A stretch of 64,000 nt of DNA from Methanobacteriota archaeon. GTDB taxonomy: Archaea > Thermoplasmatota > Poseidoniia > Poseidoniales > Thalassarchaeaceae. The stretch lies in assembly GCA_016845345.1 (NCBI GenBank), contig JAERSV010000004.1, positions 1 to 64,000 of the forward strand, written 5' to 3'. The notes below the pieces were generated by a model, which was given only the letters and a program-made list of their open reading frames with translations, did no database searches and was not told the origin of the DNA. Positions 36,544 through 45,222 of the stretch are shown here, one piece after another. The translations under genes were made by a program, and so were the position numbers. The first letter of the stretch is position 1. The number at the start of each line of letters is the position of its first letter.

Positions 36544-38700
36544 TTATTGTTGAATGACTTCAGGGAGTTCATCAAAGTTATTTGGTGGCGGGGGTGATGA
36601 GGTTGACCATTCAAAAGTAGACCCACCCCAAGGATTATCTCCAGCATCTTTACCATGCTTCATACTTCGAATGAAATTCCAAAAGAATATTGCTTGGCCG
36701 AGGAAAACAACTAACGAACCAATTGTTGACCAAAAATGCTCGTTTGCCCATCCCGTTTCTGAGCCATATGAATAAATTCTACGCGGCATATCCCACATCC
36801 CAAACAGTGGAATAAAAGTCAAGTTTATGCCTAAGAATGTAAGCCAGAAATGCCACCATCCGAGGGTTCTATCCAACATCTTTCCAAACATTTTAGGATA
36901 CCAATAATAGATCCCTCCTAGAGTCATTACAGCAACTGAACCTAATGTGTAGTGAAAGTGAGCAACGATGTAGTATGTGCCTCGAAGTTGAACGTCCATA
37001 GCTACACTTGAGAGGTAAACTCCAGTAACTCCTCCAACGAGGAAAATTCCAATCGCACCCATTACAAAAGTTAAGGGTAATTTGTCAAACTGAGGTTTTG
37101 ACTTGTAGAACGTGGCGAGTAGGCTCAGATAAATTAATCCAAATGGGACACTTACAAGTTCTGTTCCAATCGTTTCGAATTTTCTGAACGTAGGATTAAT
37201 TCCTGTTATGAACATGTGGTGACCCCAAACTAGGACACTAATTATTGATGCTACTACTAATGCCCAAATTATAATCCTCCGGCCGTACAATGTTCTCTTC
37301 ACAAATGTAGGTACAACTTCCATCGCCATTCCTAGCCCCGGCAATAGAACGATGTACACTTCAGGATGTCCAAAGAACCAGAAGATGTGGAGCCACCAAG
37401 TAGTTCCATCAATACTCGGGTCAAAGAAAAGAGTCCCAAATACTCTGTCTCCAACGAGCATTAACACTGCTCCGAGAAGCGCAGGGAATACTGCTAGCAT
37501 GAGAATTACTGTAAATAGAATGTTCCAAGAGAACATAGGCATCTGCATCAATTTCATACTGGGTACTCGCATTTGTAAGATTGTGACCAAGAAATTGATT
37601 GTGCTCCCGCTCACTGAAAGAATGAGTAGCACTAATCCTGCGCCGGCTAATGAAATTCCAGCGCCAGGGCTGTATTCAAGACTGGTCAGAGGGCTGTAAA
37701 AAGTCCAACCCGCATCAGCCGCTCCACCGAAGAAGAATCCTGATGCGGCCACTAGTCCACCTAGCAACATCGTCCAAAATGAGAATGCATTCAATCTCGG
37801 GAAAGCCATATCGCGGGCACCGATTTGCAATGGTACGATGTAATTTGCAAATGCGAATGACATTGGTGAGATAGCGAACAATACCATGACAGCACCGTGC
37901 ATCGTAACCGCTTCATTGAATAATCCGCCCGTCAAGAATTCGTTATCGGGAACCATCAATTGCAATCGAATTAATACTGATAAAGCTAGGCCTATTACTG
38001 AGAATAGAATAGTTGCCCAAAGGTACAGTAGTCCGATATCCTTGTGATTACATGTTGTTAGCCAATGCATCAATTCCGTTTTCCCAAAATCGTTCTTCAA
38101 GACAAGGGCGAGAATTACCCCTCCGGCCACGGCTAGTATAGCGAAGATGATTATCCACCAAGCAATATTCCCGAAGTCCACTAGAGTCCCACCACTCGAG
38201 TTTACTCCTTGCACCGAATATTCTGCTGTATTCCATGAATCACCTGAAGATTCGTTATTTCCGTCTACCGAGTTTCCTAGAATAGTGAATGTGACATCTG
38301 CTGTGTCTGTTTCCGGTGCCGTCCATTGTACTTGCCAACTGCGTAAATCATTCCCCAGAGTCGTATGAGTTAAGTCCCCATCACTCAATAGTTGGACATT
38401 CTCATCGGTTGCAGATAAATTACCTATATTTGCAACGAGATTAAATCCGCCAATATTTTCGCCTGTGGCATCAGGGCCGCCACTTATTGAAATCGAAATA
38501 TTGTAAGTCTGCCCAGCCTTGAATTTATCTGGTAATCCTGTCAGAGTTACTGTCACATCAGCGTCAATCGCGCCATGGCAAACACATCCGTTTTTGACAG
38601 TATTACCACCAATTCCTTCAGGTTCAGCTACCAGTGTAGGTGCGATGAGTATCATCATCAAAATCGCAATTATGATTCCCGAGTATTTTTTTTGCATCAA
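36544..38700 (-). CDS. Cytochrome c oxidase subunit I with an N-terminal secreted CxCH domain fusion
   Basis: HCO motifs WLHIFWFFGHPEVYIVLLPGLGM, WGHHMF, GTYYIVAHFHYTLGSVAVM. N-terminal signal and NGCVCHGAIDADVTVTLTGLP domain. Confidence 0.93.
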   Translation of the reverse strand: MMQKKYSGIIIAILMMILIAPTLVAEPEGIGGNTVKNGCVCHGAIDADVTVTLTGLPDKFKAGQTYNISISISGGPDATGENIGGFNLVANIGNLSATDENVQLLSDGDLTHTTLGNDLRSWQVQWTAPETDTADVTFTILGNSVDGNNESSGDSWNTAEYSVQGVNSSGGTLVDFGNIAWWIIIFAILAVAGGVILALVLKNDFGKTELMHWLTTCNHKDIGLLYLWATILFSVIGLALSVLIRLQLMVPDNEFLTGGLFNEAVTMHGAVMVLFAISPMSFAFANYIVPLQIGARDMAFPRLNAFSFWTMLLGGLVAASGFFFGGAADAGWTFYSPLTSLEYSPGAGISLAGAGLVLLILSVSGSTINFLVTILQMRVPSMKLMQMPMFSWNILFTVILMLAVFPALLGAVLMLVGDRVFGTLFFDPSIDGTTWWLHIFWFFGHPEVYIVLLPGLGMAMEVVPTFVKRTLYGRRIIIWALVVASIISVLVWGHHMFITGINPTFRKFETIGTELVSVPFGLIYLSLLATFYKSKPQFDKLPLTFVMGAIGIFLVGGVTGVYLSSVAMDVQLRGTYYIVAHFHYTLGSVAVMTLGGIYYWYPKMFGKMLDRTLGWWHFWLTFLGINLTFIPLFGMWDMPRRIYSYGSETGWANEHFWSTIGSLVVFLGQAIFFWNFIRSMKHGKDAGDNPWGGSTFEWSTSSPPPPNNFDELPEVIQQ

Positions 38701-39452
38701 TTAACACCTCCTGCAAGTTTTGCAGAATGCCAAGCATCAAAATCATCTTTTTGAACCACTTCTAACTCGCCAATCATATCGGCGTGGAATTCTCCACAGA
38801 GTTCGAAGCATCGAATAGGGTATTTTCCGGTTTCGTCTGCATTAATCCAGCCAGTATTTGTTCTGCCTGGAATCGCATCAATTTTGATACGATGTTCTGG
38901 TAAAGCGAATGAGTGGAAGACGTCACCCGTAGTCACTTCTATGACTACAGGAACATCGACAGGAATTACTAATGCTTCTCCAGTTGCGCTCGAATAATTG
39001 ATTCCGGAATCATATTCATATGTCCAGTAATATTGGTATCCCGTGACTTTGATCGTGAAAGATTCCTCAGTTGTGTGTTCACCGTATTTCTCAAAAAAAT
39101 CAATTGAATCAAATGTTACATCTGAAAGAACTAGTAAGAACAATGTAATTACGATTGAAATTGCCATTGCAACCTTGTTGTTCCCTCTCTCAATGGGAAC
39201 TACACCCATTTCAGGTTGTTCTTCTGTCTCACCTTGAACTGATGTGGTGATAAGCCAAATAAAGTAAAGATATACCCCGCCGCCGATTAGAACCCCTAGA
39301 CTCCAATATGTTGTGAAAAGGTGATTATATACTTCAGCGTGTGCACCAGTTCCCCCCAGCCCATTGAACCAGTTGAAGATAGCAGCGTAAGTCAACATCA
39401 AGAGAATTGTAACTCCTATAATTATACCAAATTGTTTCTTATCCGGAATCAT
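38697..39452 (-). CDS. Cytochrome c oxidase subunit II (CuA)
   Basis: CuA motif CFELCGEFHADM; ITGYQYYWTYEY-type segment; two N-terminal TMs. Confidence 0.92.
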   Translation of the reverse strand: MIPDKKQFGIIIGVTILLMLTYAAIFNWFNGLGGTGAHAEVYNHLFTTYWSLGVLIGGGVYLYFIWLITTSVQGETEEQPEMGVVPIERGNNKVAMAISIVITLFLLVLSDVTFDSIDFFEKYGEHTTEESFTIKVTGYQYYWTYEYDSGINYSSATGEALVIPVDVPVVIEVTTGDVFHSFALPEHRIKIDAIPGRTNTGWINADETGKYPIRCFELCGEFHADMIGELEVVQKDDFDAWHSAKLAGGVN

Positions 39453-39453
39453 T

Positions 39454-40263
39454 TCAGATCACCTCAACATAGACAATTAAGTAAAGTAAAATCCAAACAG
39501 CATCAACAAAATGCCAGTACCAAGTGATTGCTTGGAAAGAATCGTGCCTCTCTTTCGTAAAATAACCGTGAGAAATTAGTTGGTGAGCGACTACAAAACA
39601 GATTATCCCTACTAGAACGTGAAAGCCATGTAATCCTGTGAGAGCAAAGAAAGCCGTTCCATAGGCGTGGTCTCCCCAGAGGAATCCGGCGTGAGTGTAT
39701 TCATAGAGTTGAATTCCTAAGAAACTCAATCCCAATAAAATTGTTGTTCGAAGTAATGTTTTACTCTGTTTCACATTTCCCTCTTTGAGTGAATGAAGTG
39801 CTTTATGGCCTGTAAATCCGGATGCTAAGAGGATGACAGTGTTAAATGTTACAAGTGTCATGTCATGACTGACTCCACTCGCTGGCCAAGACCCTCCCAC
39901 TGCATTTTCCCAATTTATTGTGTGCCACTTTGCCCAAAACCAGAAGGCGAAGAAACTCGCGAAAACAATTGTTTCAGTAACGATTATCCAAATCATCGCC
40001 CAACTTGCGTGCCCCCATTCCCCTGTTGAAAGGGTTGGGCGGAAAGTCCAAAGTGCAATATCCTCCTTCACCCAAGAGAAAATCGCGTGCACGGTCAGAG
40101 CTAAACCGATAATCAAAAATGGCCAAACCAAAAGACCCGCGAGGGTTAATGCAATTCCGAGGGATAACTCCAACGGAAATATGCTGTTGTGGACTTCTCC
40201 TAAATCGTGATTCAATCCTGAAATTGTCTTCTCGCCCTCTGCATCTGCTACTGTAGCCCCCAT
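39454..40263 (-). CDS. Cytochrome c oxidase subunit III
   Basis: TFNTVILLASGFTGHKAL, LTGLHGFHVLVGIICF, YWHFVDAVWILLYLIVYV. May start at 40320 (MFGIRLNP). Confidence 0.92.
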   Translation of the reverse strand: MGATVADAEGEKTISGLNHDLGEVHNSIFPLELSLGIALTLAGLLVWPFLIIGLALTVHAIFSWVKEDIALWTFRPTLSTGEWGHASWAMIWIIVTETIVFASFFAFWFWAKWHTINWENAVGGSWPASGVSHDMTLVTFNTVILLASGFTGHKALHSLKEGNVKQSKTLLRTTILLGLSFLGIQLYEYTHAGFLWGDHAYGTAFFALTGLHGFHVLVGIICFVVAHQLISHGYFTKERHDSFQAITWYWHFVDAVWILLYLIVYVEVI

Positions 40264-40311
40264 CTTCTCACCTTCATGTTCTGCGAAGTGTGATTGTGGA
40301 TTGAGGCGTAT

Positions 40312-40326
40312 CCCGAACATGTTGGG
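40312..40326. promoter_or_regulatory. Degenerate copy of the palindromic motif (CCCGAACATGTTGGG)
   Basis: Upstream of / overlapping the apparent coxC start. Confidence 0.5.
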
Positions 40327-40417
40327 AAATTTCCTACACTTGTGTCGAAGATACTGAGTGATTAGTTGGTGTCATAGTTGGGTAGTCAAATGCAAGGTTT
40401 TGTGTCGGGACAAAACT

Positions 40418-40431
40418 CCGAATATGTTCGG
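40418..40431. promoter_or_regulatory. Palindromic motif CCGAATATGTTCGG
   Basis: 42 nt upstream of the ATG at 40474. Confidence 0.6.
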
Positions 40432-40473
40432 TGGTATCTGAATAAACGTCGACCATTTCGATAGGTTTAGTAG

Positions 40474-41082
40474 ATGAATTTGAAACCAGAGTTGATGTTG
40501 CCAGTCATCGTAATCGCGCTCGCCTTTGTATTGGCGATATCTCCAAATATTTTTCTTGAAGGTCAAAATGATTCGGTATCTAGTATAACGCGCGAAGACA
40601 TTACAACCGCTCAACTCAATGCGATTGTAGATTTATCTCCTGCCACAATGCCTAGTGATGTGGCAAATGGGGCGACCGCAATTAGAGATATTAGTCAAGC
40701 CGAATCGGGCGAACTAATTATTAGTGGTTCTTTTGAAGACGAAGTAGAGTTTGGCGATTTCAAATTAATTTCAAAAGGCTCGCGAGATATCTACATTGGA
40801 CTACTTGGGATTGATGGCAATTGGTCCTGGATAATATCGGGCGGTGGAGTTGGGTTTGATGATGTTGTGGATATTGAATTAGGGGACAATAGCATTCAAG
40901 TCGTTGGGTGGGGTCACGGCAATCTTTCTTTTGGAGATAGAGAAGTTAGAATGCTCTCAAAGTATGGAAAAGATGCCTGGCAGACAGATATTTCTCTAAC
41001 TGGAGAATTGAATGCAGCGTGGCGTATTGACCCAATATTACTTCCTCAAATGGGGTCTTCCCTTTGGTGCGGTTTCCGCTAA
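40474..41082 (+). CDS. Secreted beta-rich repeat protein, possibly truncated
   Basis: N-terminal signal/TM; repeats of the form SGSFEDEVEFGDFKLISKGSRDIYIGLLGIDGNWSWIISGGG. Confidence 0.6.
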   Translation: MNLKPELMLPVIVIALAFVLAISPNIFLEGQNDSVSSITREDITTAQLNAIVDLSPATMPSDVANGATAIRDISQAESGELIISGSFEDEVEFGDFKLISKGSRDIYIGLLGIDGNWSWIISGGGVGFDDVVDIELGDNSIQVVGWGHGNLSFGDREVRMLSKYGKDAWQTDISLTGELNAAWRIDPILLPQMGSSLWCGFR

Positions 41083-41092
41083 TTAATTATCA

Positions 41093-41212
41093 CTATGTTG
41101 ATTGATTCACTGAGGAGAGGACTCGCAAAATGTCTCTTTCAGTGATGATTCCAATTAATTCTTCATCGTTTTCATCCATTACCGGAAGTCTGCGAATTCT
41201 GTTCCTTGACAT
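41093..41212 (-). pseudogene. Detached second-CBS fragment
   Basis: Manual translation MSRNRIRRLPVMDENDEELIGIITERDILRVLSSVNQST*, frame-shifted from the 41212-41466 ORF with TGATG overlap. Confidence 0.65.
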
Positions 41213-41466
41213 CAATTGGATTGCTTACTCATGACTTTCTTAATAGGTGTAGACCATAGCCAATCAATATTTTCATCCATTAAATGTTGATGGAGCAAGC
41301 GAAGCAAATCAGACTCTGTGAAAATCCCTGTGAGAAAATCACCTTCGTCGGTCAAAATAATTGATCCTATTTTATTATTTACCATGCGGTTAATAATCGT
41401 AGAAATTGGGGTAGAATTTTCAGCAGTAATGACATTTTGAGTCATTAATTTTGCGACTGTAATCAT
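41212..41466 (-). CDS. CBS-domain protein, apparently truncated
   Basis: ITVAKLMTQNVITAENSTPISTIINRMVNNKIGSIILTDEGDFLTGIFTESDLLRLL...PIKKVMSKQSN*. Confidence 0.7.
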   Translation of the reverse strand: MITVAKLMTQNVITAENSTPISTIINRMVNNKIGSIILTDEGDFLTGIFTESDLLRLLHQHLMDENIDWLWSTPIKKVMSKQSN

Positions 41467-41532
41467 CTGATAACCACCCTACTCCATTTCGAAATTAGGT
41501 TTATTATTACCACTTATAAATTTAGGTTGTCA

Positions 41533-41955
41533 TTACCACTTCTGGCTGATAACGAGGTCTGGATAGTGTTTCATCATATCAGTCTGTGAAATAATGCCAA
41601 CAAGAGTGGTGCCGCTAACTATCGGTATTCGTCGAAAATTGTAATCGGCCATTCGATTAATGACGCCATCAAGAGTTTCTTCAACTTGGACAGCGATCGC
41701 TGGTGCGGACATCCAATCTCTGACGATTTCATTTCCCATTTTTCCATTTTTTTTCGATACAGAACGGCAAATATCTCGTTCTGTAAGCATTCCAATTAAG
41801 TTTCCTTTATCGTCGGTTACGGGTAAGCCTCCGACAGCAAAAAGGTGCATCTTTTCAGCCGCTAAACAGAGTGAATCATCTGCTTCTACAGTAACAACAT
41901 CTGGTTTCATACACTCACTTACTTCGTCAGAGGCGGACATTATTATCTTCTGCAT
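41533..41955 (-). CDS. CBS-pair domain protein
   Basis: CMKPDVVTVEADDSLCLAAEKMHLFAVGGLPVTDDKGNLIGMLTERDICR... second CBS ...NFRRIPIVSGTTLVGIISQTDMM. May start at 42000 (MFGVRLNQ). Confidence 0.88.
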   Translation of the reverse strand: MQKIIMSASDEVSECMKPDVVTVEADDSLCLAAEKMHLFAVGGLPVTDDKGNLIGMLTERDICRSVSKKNGKMGNEIVRDWMSAPAIAVQVEETLDGVINRMADYNFRRIPIVSGTTLVGIISQTDMMKHYPDLVISQKW

Positions 41956-41992
41956 ATTTGACCCCAAGGGTAAGTTCTGATTGAGACGAACT

Positions 41993-42006
41993 CCGAACAT
42001 ATTCGG
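41993..42006. promoter_or_regulatory. Palindromic motif CCGAACATATTCGG with an upstream TATA-like box
   Basis: On the minus strand: TATATAAAAAAATTCCTTAACCCGAATATGTTCGG. Confidence 0.65.
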
Positions 42007-42057
42007 GTTAAGGAATTTTTTTATATATGGCGAGATTTAGGGGATGACAGAATTGAA

Positions 42058-42540
42058 TTATACACGAATTATCGTTACTCCAAGCCAAAAAACAGTCAGA
42101 GATAATATCAAATTAATACGGCCAAAGAGTGTCATTCGACGTCGTAATGCAATTGCTTCGTTAGAATCAGGTTTTTCAACCCATGTTGCAATTGCTTTTG
42201 GCCCAAGTTTGAAATCATGAATTGCTGCAATGATAAAGATAAGAGCCCCTCCAATCATTTTCCAAGCGATGGTTGAAGCGGGTTTTTGGGAATGTCTAGA
42301 ACCTGAAGTGAACGCTTCCCAGCCCGAAATAATATCCGATAGAATAACTCCTGTAATAGCAATAGTAACGAGGCAGACCCATCCCAACACTCTGAATTGT
42401 TTCCCGACATCATTGAGTATAATGACATACTCATCGCGCGAACGAGTTTTTTTCATGAACGGGACTAATACGAACGCATAGAATATCATTGACCCAAGCC
42501 ATATGGCGGCTGCGGTGAGATGAATGAATGTGAAGATGGG
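42058..42540 (-). CDS. CopD-like integral membrane protein, N-terminus interrupted
   Basis: PIFTFIHLTAAAIWLGSMIFYAFVLVPFMKK...; the ORF track starts at 42489, but the frame is open to 42540, where a TGA occurs. Confidence 0.65.
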   Translation of the reverse strand, partial: PIFTFIHLTAAAIWLGSMIFYAFVLVPFMKKTRSRDEYVIILNDVGKQFRVLGWVCLVTIAITGVILSDIISGWEAFTSGSRHSQKPASTIAWKMIGGALIFIIAAIHDFKLGPKAIATWVEKPDSNEAIALRRRMTLFGRINLILSLTVFWLGVTIIRV

Positions 42541-42588
42541 TCAAGACATCATGATGTCTCGGAGGGAACATGGTCGTTGAATCGGTTA

Positions 42589-42602
42589 CCGAACATCTTC
42601 GC
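42589..42602. promoter_or_regulatory. Degenerate palindromic motif CCGAACATCTTCGC
   Basis: Reverse strand reads ATG TTC GGT AAC CGA TTC AAC (MFGNRFN). Confidence 0.4.
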
Positions 42603-42641
42603 TTATGCATTGAGTGAAAATGATGATTGAAACCGACGTTC

Positions 42642-43499
42642 TTAGTTGCCGGTGAAGCGTGGTGTGCGTCGCTCTGAGTAGGCAGCAATCCCTTCCTTCG
42701 CATCATCGCTATTGAACAATGCTGCTTGTAATTCTCTCTCGAAAGCAAGGTGGTATTCAAATGGCATTTCTGGTCCTGATTGACAACTACGCTTAATGTT
42801 GCCAACTGCCTTGGTTGCTTTGTATGGAAGTGTAAATTGACCAGCCCAGTCAAGAATGTCTTGACGGAAGTCAGTAGCGGAACCATCCCAAAGATGGTTG
42901 ATGAGGTTCAACTCAACACCTTTCTCAAAGGCAAGTAATTCACCCGAAACCATGTATTCAAGCGCTTTTGCCTTGCCTATTAATCGGGTTAAGCGGGCAG
43001 TTCCACCGGTACCAGCAAGAACACCGAGGTTGATCTCAGGGAGACCCATTTTCCCTGCATCTTTGCGAGCGATTCTGATATCACAAGCCATTGCGATTTC
43101 AAGACCACCGCCAACTGCGTGGCCATTGAGTGCTGCGATTACCAACTTTGGAGTCTGTTCTAAACGACTCAGAGTTTCATTTGCGTGAAGGCAAAAATTG
43201 TACTTGAATCCAGGCGTTACACTGTTTAGCATGTCAATGCTTGCACCAGCAGAAAAGAATTTCTCGCCATGTCCTATCATTACGATAACATGAACATCGT
43301 CATCAAAACGGGCTTTGACAATTGCTGTGTCGATATCTCTCATCATTTCGTGAGTGTAGGTATTTGGTCCCATTGCACCTTCTTCCAAAGGAGCACCAGA
43401 TGAGTCAGACGCGAGTTCAATTATCGCGATTCCATTATCGGTCACACCATAGTTCACAAGTTTGTTCGGCATTGCTTCAAGTTCTGGCCAACTAGTCAT
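42642..43499 (-). CDS. Enoyl-CoA hydratase
   Basis: FFSAGASIDML, LVIAALNGHAVGGGLEIAMACDIRIAR, MGLPEINLGVLAGTGGTARLTRLIG. Confidence 0.92.
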   Translation of the reverse strand: MTSWPELEAMPNKLVNYGVTDNGIAIIELASDSSGAPLEEGAMGPNTYTHEMMRDIDTAIVKARFDDDVHVIVMIGHGEKFFSAGASIDMLNSVTPGFKYNFCLHANETLSRLEQTPKLVIAALNGHAVGGGLEIAMACDIRIARKDAGKMGLPEINLGVLAGTGGTARLTRLIGKAKALEYMVSGELLAFEKGVELNLINHLWDGSATDFRQDILDWAGQFTLPYKATKAVGNIKRSCQSGPEMPFEYHLAFERELQAALFNSDDAKEGIAAYSERRTPRFTGN

Positions 43500-43681
43500 A
43501 GGCTATCGGCCTCGCGACTTGCGCCCAACATATCAATTGTACCCCACTCCCATAGGGAGTGTGGGAAGCAAGCAAATGGATTCAATTATTATTAGAAAAA
43601 GCCAATTTGAGTCTGAGTACTCCTTTACTATCCGCATTACTCAAGGGTGAGGGGCTTGTCGCAGTAGCCGGAGAGCGGTGT

Positions 43682-44908
43682 ATGCGCGAGGTAGTTGTAG
43701 TCTCAGCAGTTCGCACTGCAATTGGTAATCACGGTGGTGCTTTAGCGACAATTAGGCCGGATGATTTAGCCTCGCTTGTCATCAAAGAGGCTGTTGAGCG
43801 AGCCGGAATCAAAGGAGATGAAATTGAAGAAGTCTATTTTGGTTGCACTAATCAAGCCGGTGAAGATAACCGAAACGTTGCCCGAATGGGATTACTTCTC
43901 GCCGGTTTACCAACATCTGTTGGAGGAGTCACCTTCAATCGATTATGTGCTTCTGGTTTGACAGCGCTCAATGCTGCGGCTAGAGCGATTCGCTGTGGTG
44001 AGGGCGATGTATACGTTGTTGGTGGAGTAGAATCAATGTCGCGTGCACCGTATGTAATGGCAAAACCAGAGAAGGGTTTTGCTATTGGAAATCCAGTAGT
44101 ACAAGATACGACCCTCGGTTGGAGGTTTTCAAACCCACACTTAAAGGAAAATTATGGTAATGATGCTATGGGTGTTACTGCAGAAAATCTGAGGGAATTA
44201 TCCACTGTTGATTTGAAGAATACCTCACGAGAATCTCAGGACAAATTTGCTCTAAATAGCCATACTAAGGCCGTTGAAGCAATAGATTCAGGACGATTTA
44301 ATGATGAAATTGTTGCTGTTGAGGTTGCTCAAAGAAAGGGTGACCCAATTATCTTCGATACCGACGAGAGGCCGAGGCGGGACAGTACAATGGAAAAGTT
44401 GGGTGAATTGAAACCAGCGTTCAAAAAAGGTGGCAGTGTGACTGCTGCTAATTCTAGTGGCATCAATGATGGCGCCGCGGCATTAGTCCTAATGAGTGCT
44501 GAAAAGGCAGACGAACTCGGATTAGATGTGATGGCTACTTGGCTTGCAAGTGGCGCCGCAGGTGTTGAACCGCGTACAATGGGTTGGGGGCCAATTCCGG
44601 CTACTAGAAAAGCCCTTGAAAGAGCGAATATGAAAATTTCAGACCTTCATTTGGTAGAACTAAACGAAGCGTTTGCAATCCAGGCTCTAACCTGCATTGA
44701 TGAACTTGGACTTGATGAAGAAATAGTCAATGTCAATGGTGGAGCGGTTGCTCTTGGACATCCGCTTGGTTGTTCTGGAGCGAGAATAGTCGTAACATTA
44801 CTTCATGAAATGGTCAAAAGGTCAGAAAATCATGATGGCGAAATGAATGGCCTTGCGACTTTATGCGTTGGTGTAGGCCAAGGCGAAGCTGCAATTTTTC
44901 AGCGCTGA
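43682..44908 (+). CDS. Acetyl-CoA acyltransferase (thiolase)
   Basis: [67 protein letters not shown]. Confidence 0.95.
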   Translation: MREVVVVSAVRTAIGNHGGALATIRPDDLASLVIKEAVERAGIKGDEIEEVYFGCTNQAGEDNRNVARMGLLLAGLPTSVGGVTFNRLCASGLTALNAAARAIRCGEGDVYVVGGVESMSRAPYVMAKPEKGFAIGNPVVQDTTLGWRFSNPHLKENYGNDAMGVTAENLRELSTVDLKNTSRESQDKFALNSHTKAVEAIDSGRFNDEIVAVEVAQRKGDPIIFDTDERPRRDSTMEKLGELKPAFKKGGSVTAANSSGINDGAAALVLMSAEKADELGLDVMATWLASGAAGVEPRTMGWGPIPATRKALERANMKISDLHLVELNEAFAIQALTCIDELGLDEEIVNVNGGAVALGHPLGCSGARIVVTLLHEMVKRSENHDGEMNGLATLCVGVGQGEAAIFQR

Positions 44909-44996
44909 AACACCCGAATGAGGGTGATGCAAAACGGCGTTAGAAACGCTTGACTGGTCGTCCCCAAAACCGATTACTGAGGGGCTATTGATTAGA

Positions 44997-45068
44997 TACG
45001 AGTGCCGAGATTTGAACTCGGGTTCAGGCGTTGGCAACGCCCGGTGATAACCACTACACTACACTCGT
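44997..45068 (-). tRNA. tRNA-Gly(GCC), no encoded CCA
   Basis: Reverse strand: acceptor ACGAGTG/CACTCGT; anticodon arm GGGCG-TTGCCAA-CGCCT; T arm CCGAG-TTCAAAT-CTCGG. Confidence 0.9.
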
Positions 45069-45222
45069 GTTGAGCCTCGCCAACAGCCCCTACTTCATAA
45101 CCGCTATGTTTCTGGATTTATGAATTAAGCATCAAACTCATTTTCAATAAATACAAACTTAGAAGTTCAATCAATTCCTTCAAGTCAAGAACCTCCCTCG
45201 GGAATGTGTAGGGGTTAGTCAA

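Noticed and set aside
38560-38600. NGCVCHG in CoxA as a c-type heme site
   Set aside because: Canonical attachment needs CxxCH; this is CxCH. Kept as a metal/redox motif of unknown role, not called as heme c.
35932-42006. Palindrome as a LexA/SOS box
   Set aside because: It resembles GAAC-N4-GTTC boxes superficially, but the spacing and core (GAA-N4-TTC) differ, and the associated genes are respiratory rather than DNA-repair genes.
42541-42543. TGA as a selenocysteine codon in the CopD-like gene
   Set aside because: Codon 4 of a TM protein is an implausible Sec site, I saw no SECIS-like element, and TGG-to-TGA error or mutation is simpler.
44910-44985. Possible C/D-box sRNA between thiolase and tRNA-Gly (GTGATGC ... 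CTGA)
   Set aside because: Only a weak C-like and a D-like box, no clear C'/D' pair, and no terminal stem strong enough to support a call.
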